From Reticulitermes lucifugus (taxonomy: Eukaryota; Arthropoda; Insecta; Blattodea; Rhinotermitidae), in contig JAKCWW010005137.1 of NCBI GenBank assembly GCA_026260175.1, positions 13,397-37,887 of the forward strand: a stretch of 24,491 nucleotides of DNA, given 5' to 3'. A program made the translations under genes and the position numbers. The notes under the pieces are model-generated. The model had not been told where the DNA came from. It did no database searches and saw only the letters and a list, made by a program, of their open reading frames with translations. This document shows, piece by piece, positions 9,668 to 20,075 of the stretch (the stretch's first letter is position 1; each line of letters opens with the position of its first letter).

Positions 9668-10740
9668 GCTCTCTTAACGACTGCCGCGCAGTGACACGAT
9701 AAAATGGACACTCTGTATTTTCCTGGGTACTTCGGTTACGTTTATATCTCTTTTTCACTTTTGTAAAATCCAGTTCAATATTGCTTAACTGCAGACGTAT
9801 CTCCCGCAGCAAACAATCCGAACGTCAAAATCTTTGCTTGGATTTAATTGCGAACGCCTGTGTATTACGGTGACTGGATGGTGGACGTATTTCGTTTTTA
9901 GTGCCGCTATGCGGCGCGAATTTGCTTGCCTGCTCATTGAGAGGTAAATAGGAAACCACACGGATAAAATGCATAAACCTTCCAGCGAAAGTTAATTGGC
10001 TCCTAAGTTTCGGGGCCGGTTTCTAGTCGAAAAAAAAATTGGTCATGTGTTTGTATAACAGAAGTTTCAGATGGCTTTATTCGCCATCATTCTACTGTCT
10101 AAAATTTTATTGGAACATGAGTATAACATGTTAGACTTACAAGTATTACATTAAGCACACAGCTTCTAAAGAAGCCCGTAAGCTAATTAAATTACTTTTT
10201 GATGAAAAACGCATATTATCGGAATATATTTATGGAAATGAATATAAAGAAGAACCTTAACATTATGAATGAGACGTATATTTAATAACGAGACACTGCT
10301 GTCTGTAATTCTGTAATCAAATGCATTGTGCTGTAGGAAGTACATTTTTCCTATTAGAATTAGCAGTGCCGTTAATAAAGATTTTATAATAGTAATGGAG
10401 AGAATTAATTTATTTCTCTTTTCATTGTAATCATTTGCGTAGCAGGGGAAATTCGGTAGTGGGGATGGCTTTCACAGGAACAGATTTTATGAATCTGCTT
10501 ATACTTTTATTATGAAAGCTCGAGCTATCAGTTGTAACACACAGATATACCATAAATAAGTAACAAATTACTCCAGAAGAAATGTAGCGTACGACTTTAC
10601 GTCACTTCAAGAGGTTAATTTCTAAACAAAATATGTGCATATTTTATGACTTACACGCTAATTGTCCTTCTTTGTAAAATTTGTTAACAGCTTTATTTTC
10701 GTACCGAATTTAAAAATTAAATTTTCAAATACAAAGTTAA
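9668..10740. other. non-coding, nothing recognised
   Basis: AT-rich sequence without supported exons, RNA genes or repeat copies. A short GCCGC/GCGGC hairpin lies near 9902-9920. Confidence 0.5.
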
Positions 10741-10935
10741 GTGCGGTGGCAGGGACAATGTGAAATAGAAAGTGGTGATCGTAGGGTGTATTATTCCAGG
10801 GTAGAAAGAGCTGAAAGAGGCGTAGCAATAGTGGTGCATAAAAGCATAGTGAGAAGTGTTGTTAAGAAGAATACGTGTAATGATAGAATCATTGCTCTTA
10901 AGTTAAATGTAGCTACGGGATAACCTTAAGGAAAA
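10741..10935 (+). pseudogene. Non-LTR retrotransposon endonuclease-domain fragment
   Basis: The plus-strand frame contains ESGDRRVYYS, RAERGVAIVVHKSIVRSVVKK and NDRIIALKLN (shown here in separate pieces). These resemble the exonuclease-endonuclease-phosphatase (AP-endonuclease) domain at the N-terminus of LINE ORF2 proteins of RTE type, often named craniofacial development protein 2-like. The match covers about 60 codons and stops at TAA near 10921. The upstream start, the catalytic histidine region and the reverse transcriptase are missing. It is a short dead fragment directly beside the transposase remnant. Confidence 0.75.
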
Positions 10936-11386
10936 GAGGATATACTAGAAATTCGCTTTGGAAGAGGCTATGGACCTGTCGTAAGACAGACTACGGAATG
11001 ATAATGACAGGATGTTAATTAAAAAGGTTTACGGAAATGAGCAAAAAAGTTCCAATGAACGCATGTCTAAACACCATTTCCTTCTGAGATACGGATGATG
11101 TTCGTGTTATATCTACAGTGTTATATCTGTGTGGTTGCCATGCATGTCAACACAGCTTTCAGCTTTCGTCGCACACAAATGCATACTCTCAAAAATTGCT
11201 GGTTTCCCTCCAATCTCCTGACAAGCATTCTTTTCTCGTTGGTGTAATACCTCTAAGTCATTGATCGGCTCTGAATACACCAAAGTCTTAAGGTGTCTCC
11301 ACAGCCAAAAATCCAGAGGAGTAAGGTCAGGGGATCTTGCAGACAGTTGACTGGGCCTCCACGTTCTATCCACTGTTCACGTGCTG

Positions 11387-12100
11387 TCTGACAGTGCACA
11401 GAAACTGAGGTGATGTCTGACAGTGCACAGAAACTGAGGTGATATCTGACAGTGCACAGAAACTGAGGTGATGTCTGACAGTGCACAGAAACTGAGGTGA
11501 TGTCTGACAGTNNNNNNNNNNNNNNNNNNNNNNNNNNNNNNNNNNNNNNNNNNNNNNNNNNNNNNNNNNNNNNNNNNNNNNNNNNNNNNNNNNNNNNNNN
11601 NNNNNNNNNNNNNNNNNNNNNNNNNNNNNNNNNNNNNNNNNNNNNNNNNNNNNNNNNNNNNNNNNNNNNNNNNNNNNNNNNNNNNNNNNNNNNNNNNNNN
11701 NNNNNNNNNNNNNNNNNNNNNNNNNNNNNNNNNNNNNNNNNNNNNNNNNNNNNNNNNNNNNNNNNNNNNNNNNNNNNNNNNNNNNNNNNNNNNNNNNNNN
11801 NNNNNNNNNNNNNNNNNNNNNNNNNNNNNNNNNNNNNNNNNNNNNNNNNNNNNNNNNNNNNNNNNNNNNNNNNNNNNNNNNNNNNNNNNNNNNNNNNNNN
11901 NNNNNNNNNNNNNNNNNNNNNNNNNNNNNNNNNNNNNNNNNNNNNNNNNNNNNNNNNNNNNNNNNNNNNNNNNNNNNNNNNNNNNNNNNNNNNNNNNNNN
12001 NNNNNNNNNNNNNNNNNNNNNNNNNNNNNNNNTGAGGTGATGTCTGACAGTGCACAGAAACTGAGGTGATGTCTGACAGTGCACAGAAACTGAGGTGATG
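11387..12100. repeat. 29-bp minisatellite within the transposase remnant
   Basis: Units begin TCTGACAGTGCACAGAAACT and end GAGGTGATG (29 bp). Four full units start at 11387, 11416, 11445 and 11474, with a fifth cut by the gap at 11511. Two full units start at 12043 and 12072 after it. The units seen are nearly identical (one GATATC variant at the third boundary). Read on the minus strand, each carries transposase codons (SPQFLCTVR), so the array grew from the coding sequence. Because 29 is not a multiple of 3, successive units cycle through all three frames and give a 29-residue period, and no unit contains a stop in any minus-strand frame. Confidence 0.95.
11512..12032. other. Assembly gap (521 Ns)
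   Basis: A run of N lies wholly inside the 29-bp array and presumably marks collapsed or unresolved repeat units. Its length is not consistent with unit phase on the two sides, so it is probably only an estimate. Confidence 0.99.
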
Positions 12101-12330
12101 TCTCATCAGGCATGAACCACATATGTTGTTCATGAACAGGCAAGTCTTCCAAGTCTACTGGCAAATCATTAAACAAAAACCGATGGTACACTGCACCTGT
12201 TAGTGTGTTAGGTAGGACGGCTGGTCCGAAGAGCTGCTGGCCTAAGATGTCCACCTTCTCTTAAAGCGAACTGCAGTGCTCTCATACTATCCAGCCAAAC
12301 AAAAACACCGTCCATATTTTGGAAGATGTT

Positions 12331-13379
12331 GTGTTAGGACATATGTTAACTGGGATTTTTTTGCTGACGTACGTGAGTACCACACACTTAAAATCTGTAA
12401 CACTTTTTTTTAAACAACTACAAAAAACAATCTTAAGCAACAGTCAGTAGGTACTTTATCCCGACAAGTTTCATTTTCATTCTTTTCTTCAGTCATTCGA
12501 GGCAAGTGCCGGGTAGTACCTCATAATTAATCTTAGTTTCCTTGCACATGCCTTCCAGTATAGGAGGTTGGGTGGGTTCCAGGGCGACCTGAACGCGTTG
12601 CTGAAGTTAAAAGTCTCTGCCATCCCACCCCCGCAGCAATCTAATCCAGATTCTCTGATGTTTTAGGCCGCAACTAACCCGACACTCTCTCTAGTCTTTC
12701 GAAACTTAATAACTTCTTTAGTCGACATAACTGACTAAATCAATTAATAAAGAATAAATTTTACGGTTAAATTAATAATACAATATGTTCGCACTGTTTA
12801 AGATCCAAGTACCCTGAAACGTTATGCAATTTCGCCGATAAGTAGTTACCGACTTTTCGGAGGCCCTATGCTTTTCCGAAACGTCGTTGACATTTTACAA
12901 GCACAGAAGTTTTAACATCCTGGAAGACCTGAATCTTTATCAGCGCCACAGTCAGGCCTCAAATTTTGCATTACTGATTTCTGTTACTAATGTTGCGGCT
13001 AACGAGGTGTTACGTCATGGCGAAATGAATCAGTCGTAACGTCTGATTGATCCTTCACTGTTCGGCGATATACCACGATACGAAACCACATTCATTGTCA
13101 TCAATGACGTACTGTCCCTCGAGTCATTTCATAATGGATGAAGCTTCCAATTAGCTTTCAAATGACGCGCATTGATGTAACACACATCAGTCAGTCTGTA
13201 CGTAATACTTTAGCGTTCGTCACCCAAGTAGTGGGTCTAGCGGCGACGTATGTGTGCTGTGAATGTGGTGTTTGCTTGCTATGTAAGCAGGACATATTAA
13301 TTGAATGTGATTCTAGGAATACGAATAACGTGGGATCTTGAATGAAGTAGATAGCTGTAGTGCTGACTGCAACGTTGTC
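12331..13379. other. non-coding; one doubtful SINE remnant
   Basis: No supported gene. At about 12494-12600 the string GAGGCAAGTGCCGGGTAGTA, followed by CCTCATAAT and CTTGCACATGCCTTCC, recalls the body of the SINE at 6890, but the match is weak. The overlapping frames at 13138-13341 (+) and 13191-13445 (-) have no recognisable protein content. Confidence 0.4.
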
Positions 13380-13530
13380 CCTGTACACGCCATGAATACT
13401 CGTGGAGCGTAGAGGTGCACCTCTACTCATTCCTAATCTCGGCATTAAACAAAGTGAGTGGCTCGTTTTACTACTCGGCCGCTCCGGTACACACTGGATG
13501 ATAGGCTGGTGGACCGACGAACCCGTCTAT
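13380..13530 (-). mobile_element. SINE family A copy, 5'-truncated, minus strand
   Basis: Minus-strand order: CCAGCCTATCATCC, GTGTACC, GGCCG, GAGCCACTCACTTTG, ATGCCGAGATTAGGAATGAG, GTAGAGGTGCACCTCTAC and ATTCATGGCGTGTAC. These are the middle and tail blocks of family A; the tRNA-like head is missing. In this copy the hairpin block (13409-13426) is a perfect 18-bp palindrome. Confidence 0.75.
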
Positions 13531-14010
13531 AAGCTTTGGAATAGAGAAAGCGAATTTACTCTTGAACTTTAAGTTATGTCGTGCGTGGTAAGAAAAAGTT
13601 TGCCCGAAATTGGTACTCTTGTATTTAGTTGGGCGATCCAAGTGTAGGCTTGTATAAAGATGCTGTGCGAATTGTAGGGATGGGAAAATGAAGCTGACTA
13701 TGAATTGGTAATATTAGGCGTGTGGAAGGAGGACGTCTTTTCCTATTTCAAAATACAGTGTCAGAATTCGTGTTACTGGCAGCGTAAAGCCACGACAAAA
13801 TTAATCGGAATATTCGGTAATCTATTCGAGACTCAAACCCCGTACTTTCAGCGTTGCCTGTACGCCAGTATGCTTGACATGCCTTGTGTTAATAAAATTG
13901 ACATAACGGTCAGCAAATATTCTGATTGCATGATAACTGAGTAATCCGCATAACTGCACATACGAAATTTGTGTGGTAACAATTGTATCTGTAAATAACA
14001 CTGCAGTACT

Positions 14011-14310
14011 GAGCCGGCTTATCTTAGAATGGTGACTAGCCTATGGACTGGACGACCGAGGAAACGGGGATCGATTCCCGTCAGAAAAAACAATTTATTT
14101 TCTTCACAGCGTCCACACCGACTGTGGATCCTCCCCAGTCTCTTACCCAATCGGAAGTGGGGGCTGTTCCCCATTCGTAAAAGGGCCTTAGCTCAAAGCT
14201 GACCTCTCACCCCCATCAAAAGCCGGATGTGGCAGGGGCAGGGAATTTTCGTCACCACGTGTCTATATCCTCTGTATACATCCTCCTATACAATGGATTT
14301 CATGGACCAT
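14011..14310 (+). mobile_element. SINE family A copy with tRNA-like head, plus strand
   Basis: The head has a box-A-like TAGAATGGTGACTAGC (about 14025-14040) and a good box B, GGATCGATTCC (14068-14078), one mismatch from GGTTCGANTCC. The body follows with ACACCGACTGTGG, GGGGGCTGTTCCCC, a GTAAAAGGGCC block, AAGCTGACCTCTCACCCCC and a tail with CTATATCCTC and ATTTCATGG. This is the clearest head in the family, although the body after 14215 is diverged or rearranged. Confidence 0.75.
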
Positions 14311-15624
14311 GTCTCCTTTCCAAGGGGTTAAGCTTTGGTATCGTGATGCTAACCAAAAAATTCCACGCACATGTAAGGGTACGAATACGTGTGTACTGTA
14401 CGAATTTTAATCACAAGGATAACTACACTCTTCTGTAAATTTAATGTTTCCAAACGAATCCGGTGCTCTACAGTGTTTGAACACCCTAGCTTAGATAAAT
14501 CTAATTTCGTGTGTAGATTATATAGGCAGACTTACAACACGTTCTGATTGATTGTTGTAACAACCATATAATGGTGAGATAAATGGCGCTGTGTGGACAA
14601 TATGCATTATATATAAATGCAAGTCAACAGACGCATTTTGTCAGTGAAGGGGTATTTGAAAAGCAAAGGGAGATGGGGGGGATGGAGGCCCTCAGAGAAA
14701 CTGGAAATGGCAGGATACACATTATTCACACGCGCAGGCATTCTGGCGTCGTGGGATTACTAGTTGTCACATTGAAGAGAAAAGTCTGCCAAAATATTTT
14801 GGCAGACTTTTAACTGCTGCAGTCATAACAGACTGGGACTGACGGATAATTTCATAATATGATTGATTATTGTGACGTCGCAGTTGAATAGAACAGGCAA
14901 CGTCTAATTAGAAAGTTAGAGAACACTCGAAACTTCGCGATGAAACCCAGTGCACATTTCTTAATGTCTGCTGAAAGCATCTTCTTCAGCATTTAGGTTT
15001 CGAACAGGAAATTGGTCATCTATTTTCCATCATACCGGGTGTTTCTAAAGACGCGTAACCCCTTATGAACTACCTAATTTATCTCATGCTGGTAACCTTA
15101 CGCAATTCTTTCAGAATCACGTTCGTGGCAACATTGCCTAGCCTGCCTTACGGCAAGTCCGTAGCCTGTTCCAAAGCGAGTTCTTCAAAGAGTGCGAGCT
15201 AGTCCTTCCTCTTTTAAAATTCCAGTATTATCACTTTTCCTTAAGTCTATCAAGTAGCTGCTTACGTCTTTTTCCTCGTCTTTTCTTCCCTTATATGTTT
15301 CAGTAACACGTGTCAACACTGTTTAATTCCAAGTAAAGAACGGTGCTTGTTAAATTACCCTTACACAAATTCATTAATACCAATTTGTTCGTGACAAAGC
15401 TACCATGAAATACTAGTATTTCCTGTGCGAACGCGTGTTTATAATCGGAAACAAGTTCAGCGCGCAAACAAAGCTTATTATCATCGAGCTTTAGATCTGA
15501 GCCAGAAGTGAACATTCCCTACCGACTACGTAATTGCGACTTTCCACTTTCGTAGGAATGCTTTACATCAAGGTTTCTAATGTGCATGTTACATATTTAC
15601 GTGACATATAATGTAGAGGCAAAT
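14311..15624. other. non-coding; contains a perfect palindrome
   Basis: Apart from the 32-bp palindrome listed separately, I recognise nothing. ACCGGGTGTTTCTAAA at about 15035-15051 recalls transposon end sequences in insects, but no partner end was found. The short reading frames lack protein features. Confidence 0.45.
14780..14811. repeat. Perfect 32-bp palindrome
   Basis: The left arm AAAAGTCTGCCAAAAT (14780-14795) is followed directly by its exact reverse complement to 14811, with no spacer and no mismatch. It could form a hairpin or cruciform, or be fused ends of an inverted-repeat element. It is followed by TAACTG, not by a U-tract context expected of any terminator in a eukaryote. Confidence 0.95.
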
Positions 15625-15912
15625 ACTTTTGCACGCTATGAAAGTGTATGGGAGAACAAAGACATAGCTCCACTAATTCTTAAATTCGTCACTATTTGGA
15701 GGTGAGTGGTCAGCTTCATACGCCTCCCAATATAGCCCCGGGGAAGCAGCACCGTTTACGATTTAATATGAGGTCGGGCCGGCCGCAGAGTCGGTCTGGA
15801 CGTTTTAGAGAAAAGAAAAATCCCTTGCCCCTGCCTGAAATATGACCACAAGTATTCGGTCATCTAGCCAGCAGCCTAGTCACTATATCGAATGTGCTAA
15901 CTCGGGTTCTAT
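15625..15912 (-). mobile_element. SINE family A copy, near full length, minus strand
   Basis: On the minus strand a tRNA-like head (ATAGTGACTAGGCTGCTGG then GATGACCGAA) is followed by GGCAGGGGCAAGGGATTTTT, GTCCAGACCGACTCTGCGGC, TTCCCCGGGGCT, AAGCTGACCACTCACCTCC, TTAAGAATTAGTGGAGCTAT and the tail CATACACTTTCATAGCGTGC. It defines the block order used to recognise the other copies. Confidence 0.82.
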
Positions 15913-16496
15913 CATAATATCAAGTAACAATATAGCAAACCTAATTAAAAATTCATATCGCATCCTTATTTCGCTCGAGATATTCCTCGGGAAACTTTCT
16001 GTTTCAACAGTTAGGCGCAGAGTTCAACAGAGCAAGTAAACATGATGTAATATGGTAATATATTTGTAGAAACTAATTTTAATGGGAATGAGCCTGGCGC
16101 CGTGAATTAATAATTTTTGAAAACCTTATTAAAAATACTTTCTTTTTTCAAACAACAAGGCGAGCAGTCCCCGAAGCTATGAGTAAAAACCCCACAATTT
16201 ATTCTTCGAGATATACATAAGGTAACTGATAACTGTAACTTAGTGCTCAATGCTGTGGCAGCGTAAAGCAAAGATGCTATAAGAAAGTCAAGCACCGAGC
16301 ACATTCTGAGCCACTCCATCCACTTCCATCATCACAAACCATCTTTCTAAGAGCTCCAATCTTAGATTATTCTCTCATATCCTTTCCGATGTTCAAACCG
16401 GACTTTTCCCGAAGTACCTTCTACCGAAATCCTTTATTCATTTTATTACTTCTCCATTCTAGCCTTCTGGACTTTACTATTCTAACAATATCACTA

Positions 16497-16672
16497 GGCC
16501 GACTATGGGACACAACCAGCCTCCTATTAAATTGCCACTGGATGTTTTCCCAGGGCATAGCTTGGCCGAGGCGCGAAGCTCACCATACACCTTCAGTCAA
16601 TGGTGATGTTAAGAATCAATGGAGCTATATCTATATTTATCCCAGTATGCTTTCACGGCCTACACACGGATA
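16497..16672 (+). mobile_element. SINE family A copy, headless, plus strand
   Basis: Blocks in order: GGCCGACTATGGGACACAAC, CAGCCTCCTATTAAATTG, a CCCAGGGCATAG block, GGCCGAGGCGCGAAGCTCAC, GATGTTAAGAATCAATGG, AGCTATATC and TATGCTTTCACGGC. The tRNA-like head is not visible upstream. The apparent ORF at 16389-16673 is produced by this repeat and is not a gene. Confidence 0.8.
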
Positions 16673-16839
16673 ATTTCACTTTTGCAATACTATTTGACGT
16701 ATATATAACAAGAAGTTCCCAAGTTTCTGGCACACAGTTCCATAAATTACTAATTTAATCCATACTTTAGTTATGAATTTTTCCTCAGAAGTTCGTTTGC
16801 AAAAAATCGTAATTTATATGCTTCCGTAAAATCACGTTT

Positions 16840-16842
<3 letters not shown>

Positions 16843-16880
<38 letters not shown>
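16843..16880. repeat. (AC)19 microsatellite
   Basis: An uninterrupted AC dinucleotide run of 38 bp is followed by AGAG. Confidence 0.98.
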
Positions 16881-16884
<4 letters not shown>

Positions 16885-17100
16885 AACAGTCTCCAAACTT
16901 AATGTTTCATTCATTCCAGTTCTCAGAGTTCAAGAAACAGAAGATATAAATCAGGTAGTAATTTTTGGAAAATTTCCTTAAATATTCGACGGAAAATCTA
17001 AGATAAAGTCACATACATATCGAAGCCGTCTGACGAGTAATAGCATAAATCAGACCCTGCGAAAAACTACTCATCTGTGGGTGAATATCATAGTCTATAC

Positions 17101-17308
17101 CAGCGGTTCTCAAACTTACATATCCACGAGCAAAAACCGTAAATCAGGTTCTCCTTGCTACCCAAAAAGTACCAGTACCTACTCAGCATTCCAGCAAATC
17201 GCCTAAAATTTATAGCGTGATATTAAATAGGAACAGGGTTACTGTGACAGCTCACGACCCAGCTCGCGACTAAGGATGGGATCGCGGACCTGTGTTTGAA
17301 AATCCCTA
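17101..17308. mobile_element. Decayed hAT-like MITE
   Basis: The left end CAGCGGTTCTCAAAC is matched by a diverged inverted right end TTTGAAAATCCCTA (10 of 14 positions). The flanks 17093-17100 and 17309-17316 agree at 5 of 8 positions, a possible worn duplication. GATCGCGGACC just inside the right end parallels GGTCGCGACCC in the MITE at 5319. Confidence 0.6.
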
Positions 17309-17316
17309 TTCTTGAC

Positions 17317-19126
17317 ACGTTTTTAATCCGTTGTAAACCGTCTCATATGTGTGTTTTTCTCTGTACATATGTATGTGCATATACACACACATATGGTGGC
17401 CCAAACGTCAGTTAACGGAATATATTTTTATCATCATCTTCATGCCAAGAGATTTATAGCAGTCAATTTACAAAACGGTATCACAGCCATGTGGGTTGTT
17501 AACTGAATATGGAGGACTTCATTTTGAACAATTTGTTTTTAATTCAGGAAGTAGTAATGAAATTTACGGCGTATTTTAGTATAAATTTTACTAACCGGTT
17601 AGCTGACTTTTGGGCCGCTATATACCGTATGTATACCTTTACCGTAGATTTGCTGTATGTTATTAAAGTATAACTATATAATCTGTCACATTATCAACAT
17701 ATTTAAAATGGATTGTATTTGGCTACTTTCTGCAGAATCACAGAGTCTGGAATTATATAGGGTCCTCAAAACGTCTTTCCTGTCAGATTTCTGGTTTTGC
17801 CGCTGTACTCAGAGAGCAAAGGAAGAGGAGAGGAATTTGAAAGATAGACACAGAAAAAGAGAGTCAAAAGGCTGTGTATAACCAAGAACTTTCAGATAAT
17901 TAATACTGCCTGCAGAATTCTTTGTGTGTTTGTGCGTGTTTGTGCGTGCTGGAAATGAAGTCAGATGTAGTTAGAAGAAAGGTTTTGTGTAGCTGGAAGA
18001 GAGTAATTTCGCTCTTTATTAACTTCTTTTCCATGTCATGGAAATCAGCACACGAATACTCAAATGGTGGTAACAGCCTTTGTGGCAGTGATACTTCCTG
18101 AAGTTTGACTATAAATAACTCTATGTTAACTGCTGACGTTATTTCGTCTCATGTGACTCAGTGTTATTGTATATGGCCAAGAGGAAGAATCTCATTATTC
18201 TTTCTGAATATTCTATTCCGGGGTTTGTTCTTGGCTGTGTGGAAAAATACGAAAAATGTTAGTACAGGCAGTAGAACGACGTGTCATTGTGCCTGTCGCA
18301 AAACCTGTTGCTTCCGAATTCTGGTTTTTGAGTTCCAAGTATGTAATTATATTTTGGGAGGAGCTGTTGAATGAATGTTTGAGAAGTCCAGAATACGGCA
18401 AACGCATACAATTATAAAGTGCGATAAAGAACAATTGGAAGTGGAAAGAGAAGTAAACGGAAGTGTTCGATTTATTACAAATGCTGTCTTTAAATTTGTA
18501 CGGTGAAGTATGTGGCTTGGCAAAGTTACGCAAAGAAGCTGAGCAATGTTTCACTGTGTTTGTCAGGTCTGCTTGTTGGTGGGCGTGACACTGTCGTCTG
18601 TAGAGTAGCATCGAGGCGCTTTTGTCAGCGCCAGCAACCCAGGGCTTCTCAACAGCCGGACCCATGACTTTATTTGATAAATACATAATTTTGCATTTCA
18701 AAGATTAGTTTACGATCGTGTTCCGGTTACAAGCAGTAATTACTAGGTATGCCAGCAGAGCTGAAATGTCTTTCCTCAAGGGCGTCAATTTGGAAAAAAT
18801 TTTGAAAGAGTTCTATCTTTGAACAAAATTATTTGTCTCTGATAGCAGATGTATGTTAATCTCCTCTAATAAGATTATTCAGCACGCTAGTCAAAAAGAC
18901 TACATCCTTTGAATAACTACCTCACTGACTTTATGGAGGAAAGCTCTCCTTGAAAATGTCCCTCTTAAAAATGTAATTTCAGCGGATTTGATTTTGCTTT
19001 AATTTTTCTTTGTTAGAGCCCAAGTTTAATTTTAGTGATGCAGAATACAAACTCGCCAGTGGGTTTTAAAATCTAATTTGCATTTCGTTAGTCTATTTTA
19101 GGTCCAGTTGCATTCCTTGAAGGGCT
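17317..19126. other. non-coding; one doubtful hAT end and an unexplained ORF
   Basis: A hAT-like end CAGGGCTTCTCAACA followed by CCGGACCCATGAC lies at about 18639-18667 with no partner. The minus-strand frame at 18213-18701 (162 codons) has no recognised domain. Arms CATATGTGTGT (17344-17354) and ACACACATATG (17385-17395) form a short inverted repeat. Nothing else was recognised. Confidence 0.4.
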
Positions 19127-19230
19127 GCGATATATCGATTGGTGTAGTGACGAGGCTGTGTTGGACGGCCGAGGAACCGGGGACTGATTCCGGGTAGGGG
19201 CAAAAGATCCCTAATAGACCTTTCCTCCTG
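19127..19230 (+). mobile_element. SINE family A head fragment, plus strand
   Basis: GGTGTAGTGACGAGGCTGTG, then GGACGGCCGAGGAACCGGGG, box-B-like GGACTGATTCC and GGTAGGGGCAAAAGATCCC. This matches the head and head-body join of the copies at 14011 and 15625 (minus strand). The body is lost or too diverged to follow. Confidence 0.65.
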
Positions 19231-19377
19231 AATTAATTTACCCAGAGGCTGCTTAGTTCAACCTTTCGGAAATTAGTGCCGGAATTATTTGGAGTTTTCC
19301 ATGCGCTTGGAAATGGACCATTAAAGGCTTATAAAATCCAATTTAAATATAATTTTAAGTGGAATCGCCTGTGTGCC

Positions 19378-19545
19378 TTTGTAGTACGCCATGAAGGCGT
19401 ATGGAGGTGGAGTTCCTCGGGGAAGGAATCTTTGGTATCCATTTGATACGAGGCTGTGTTGGCCTCCATACGTGGTCTGGTCGTGGTGTGGCCGACAAAG
19501 AAACCCCTTGATTCTGCCGGGAATTCTTCCCCGGGCTTTCAGTCT
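19378..19545 (-). mobile_element. SINE family A copy, internally deleted, minus strand
   Basis: Minus strand: GGCCAACACAGCCTCGTATC and AAATGGATACC, then TTCCTTCCCCGAGG jumps directly to the tail CCACCTCCATACGCCTTCAT followed by GGCGTAC. The block containing GACCGCTCAC is missing. The tail closely fits the family consensus. Confidence 0.7.
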
Positions 19546-19892
19546 ACAGTTACTAACTTTGGTAACAGCCATGTCTGATATAATAGTATGCATAGTTACC
19601 ACACGGTGCTAAATTGAGACCTGTTATTTTACGTAATTATGACGATCGTTTGATGCCTGAACTTTTTAGAATTCAGTGAAATAATACAAATACTTAGAGT
19701 GTTAAGTATTTATACTTAACAAATTTGACATAATCAAACAACAGAAGTAATATAACTTACTTATAGGTCCAGTACTGAGTGTTCTAATTCCGGATTATTA
19801 TTCCCATAGCATCTCCGACGCTCGGCATACATCCAACCTGATTCTCTCAGATGAATGTGGGTAACGGTAGTTCTAAAAGTTAAAGGTAGAGT

Positions 19893-20075
19893 CATTGTGT
19901 ACAACATGAAGGCGTATTGGGGGGACCGGATATATGCTGTTCTATTCTCATTCTTAACCTCGACCTGTATGAAAGTGAGCGGTCAGACTCACGCCTCCGC
20001 CGTTTTACCCCAGGGGAATGAGCCCATGGTACGCCAGAAAGTTTGATGTGCCCCAGAACGGGTCTGGGCTTTCTT
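19893..20075 (-). mobile_element. SINE family A copy, body only, minus strand
   Basis: Minus strand: GACCCGTTCTGGGGCACATC, ATGGGCTCATTCCCCTGGGG, TAAAACGGCGGAGGCGTGAG, TCTGACCGCTCACTTTC, CGAGGTTAAGAATGAG and the tail CCCCAATACGCCTTCATG. The two overlapping open frames here are by-products of this repeat. Confidence 0.78.

Larger units (their letters stand above)
11113..12330 (-). pseudogene. Broken IS630/Tc1/mariner-type transposase
   Basis: On the minus strand from about 12254 comes GQQLFGPAVLPNTLTGAVYH, then FLFNDLPVDLEDLP and HEQHMWFMPDE, which is the mid-catalytic region of arthropod transposases. After the minisatellite and gap the sequence resumes as QWIERGGPVN and, in another frame, SARSPDLTPLDFWLW and HLKTLVYSEPIND. 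It ends at a stop near 11113. SPDLTPLDF is the block carrying the third catalytic acidic residue of the DDD/E family. The WFxxDGAPxHF block holding the second is altered here to WFMPDETSPQF. At least one frameshift, the tandem-repeat insertion and an absent N-terminal half make it non-functional. Sequence to about 12330 may be further decayed N-terminal text. Confidence 0.8.

Noticed and set aside
11253-12254. Long ORFs of 190-333 codons through the gap
   Set aside because: Most of each consists of Ns or 29-bp repeat units, so the length is artificial; only the transposase remnant is real.
14011-14085. Functional tRNA gene
   Set aside because: Boxes A and B are present, but the arms do not pair as a cloverleaf and SINE body sequence follows.
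16389-16673. 94-codon ORF as a gene
   Set aside because: Its C-terminal half is translation of a SINE family A copy, and the rest has no protein features.
16843-17395. CRISPR-like or regularly spaced repeats
   Set aside because: Only a dinucleotide microsatellite and TG/CA-rich words are present, with no repeat-spacer pattern.
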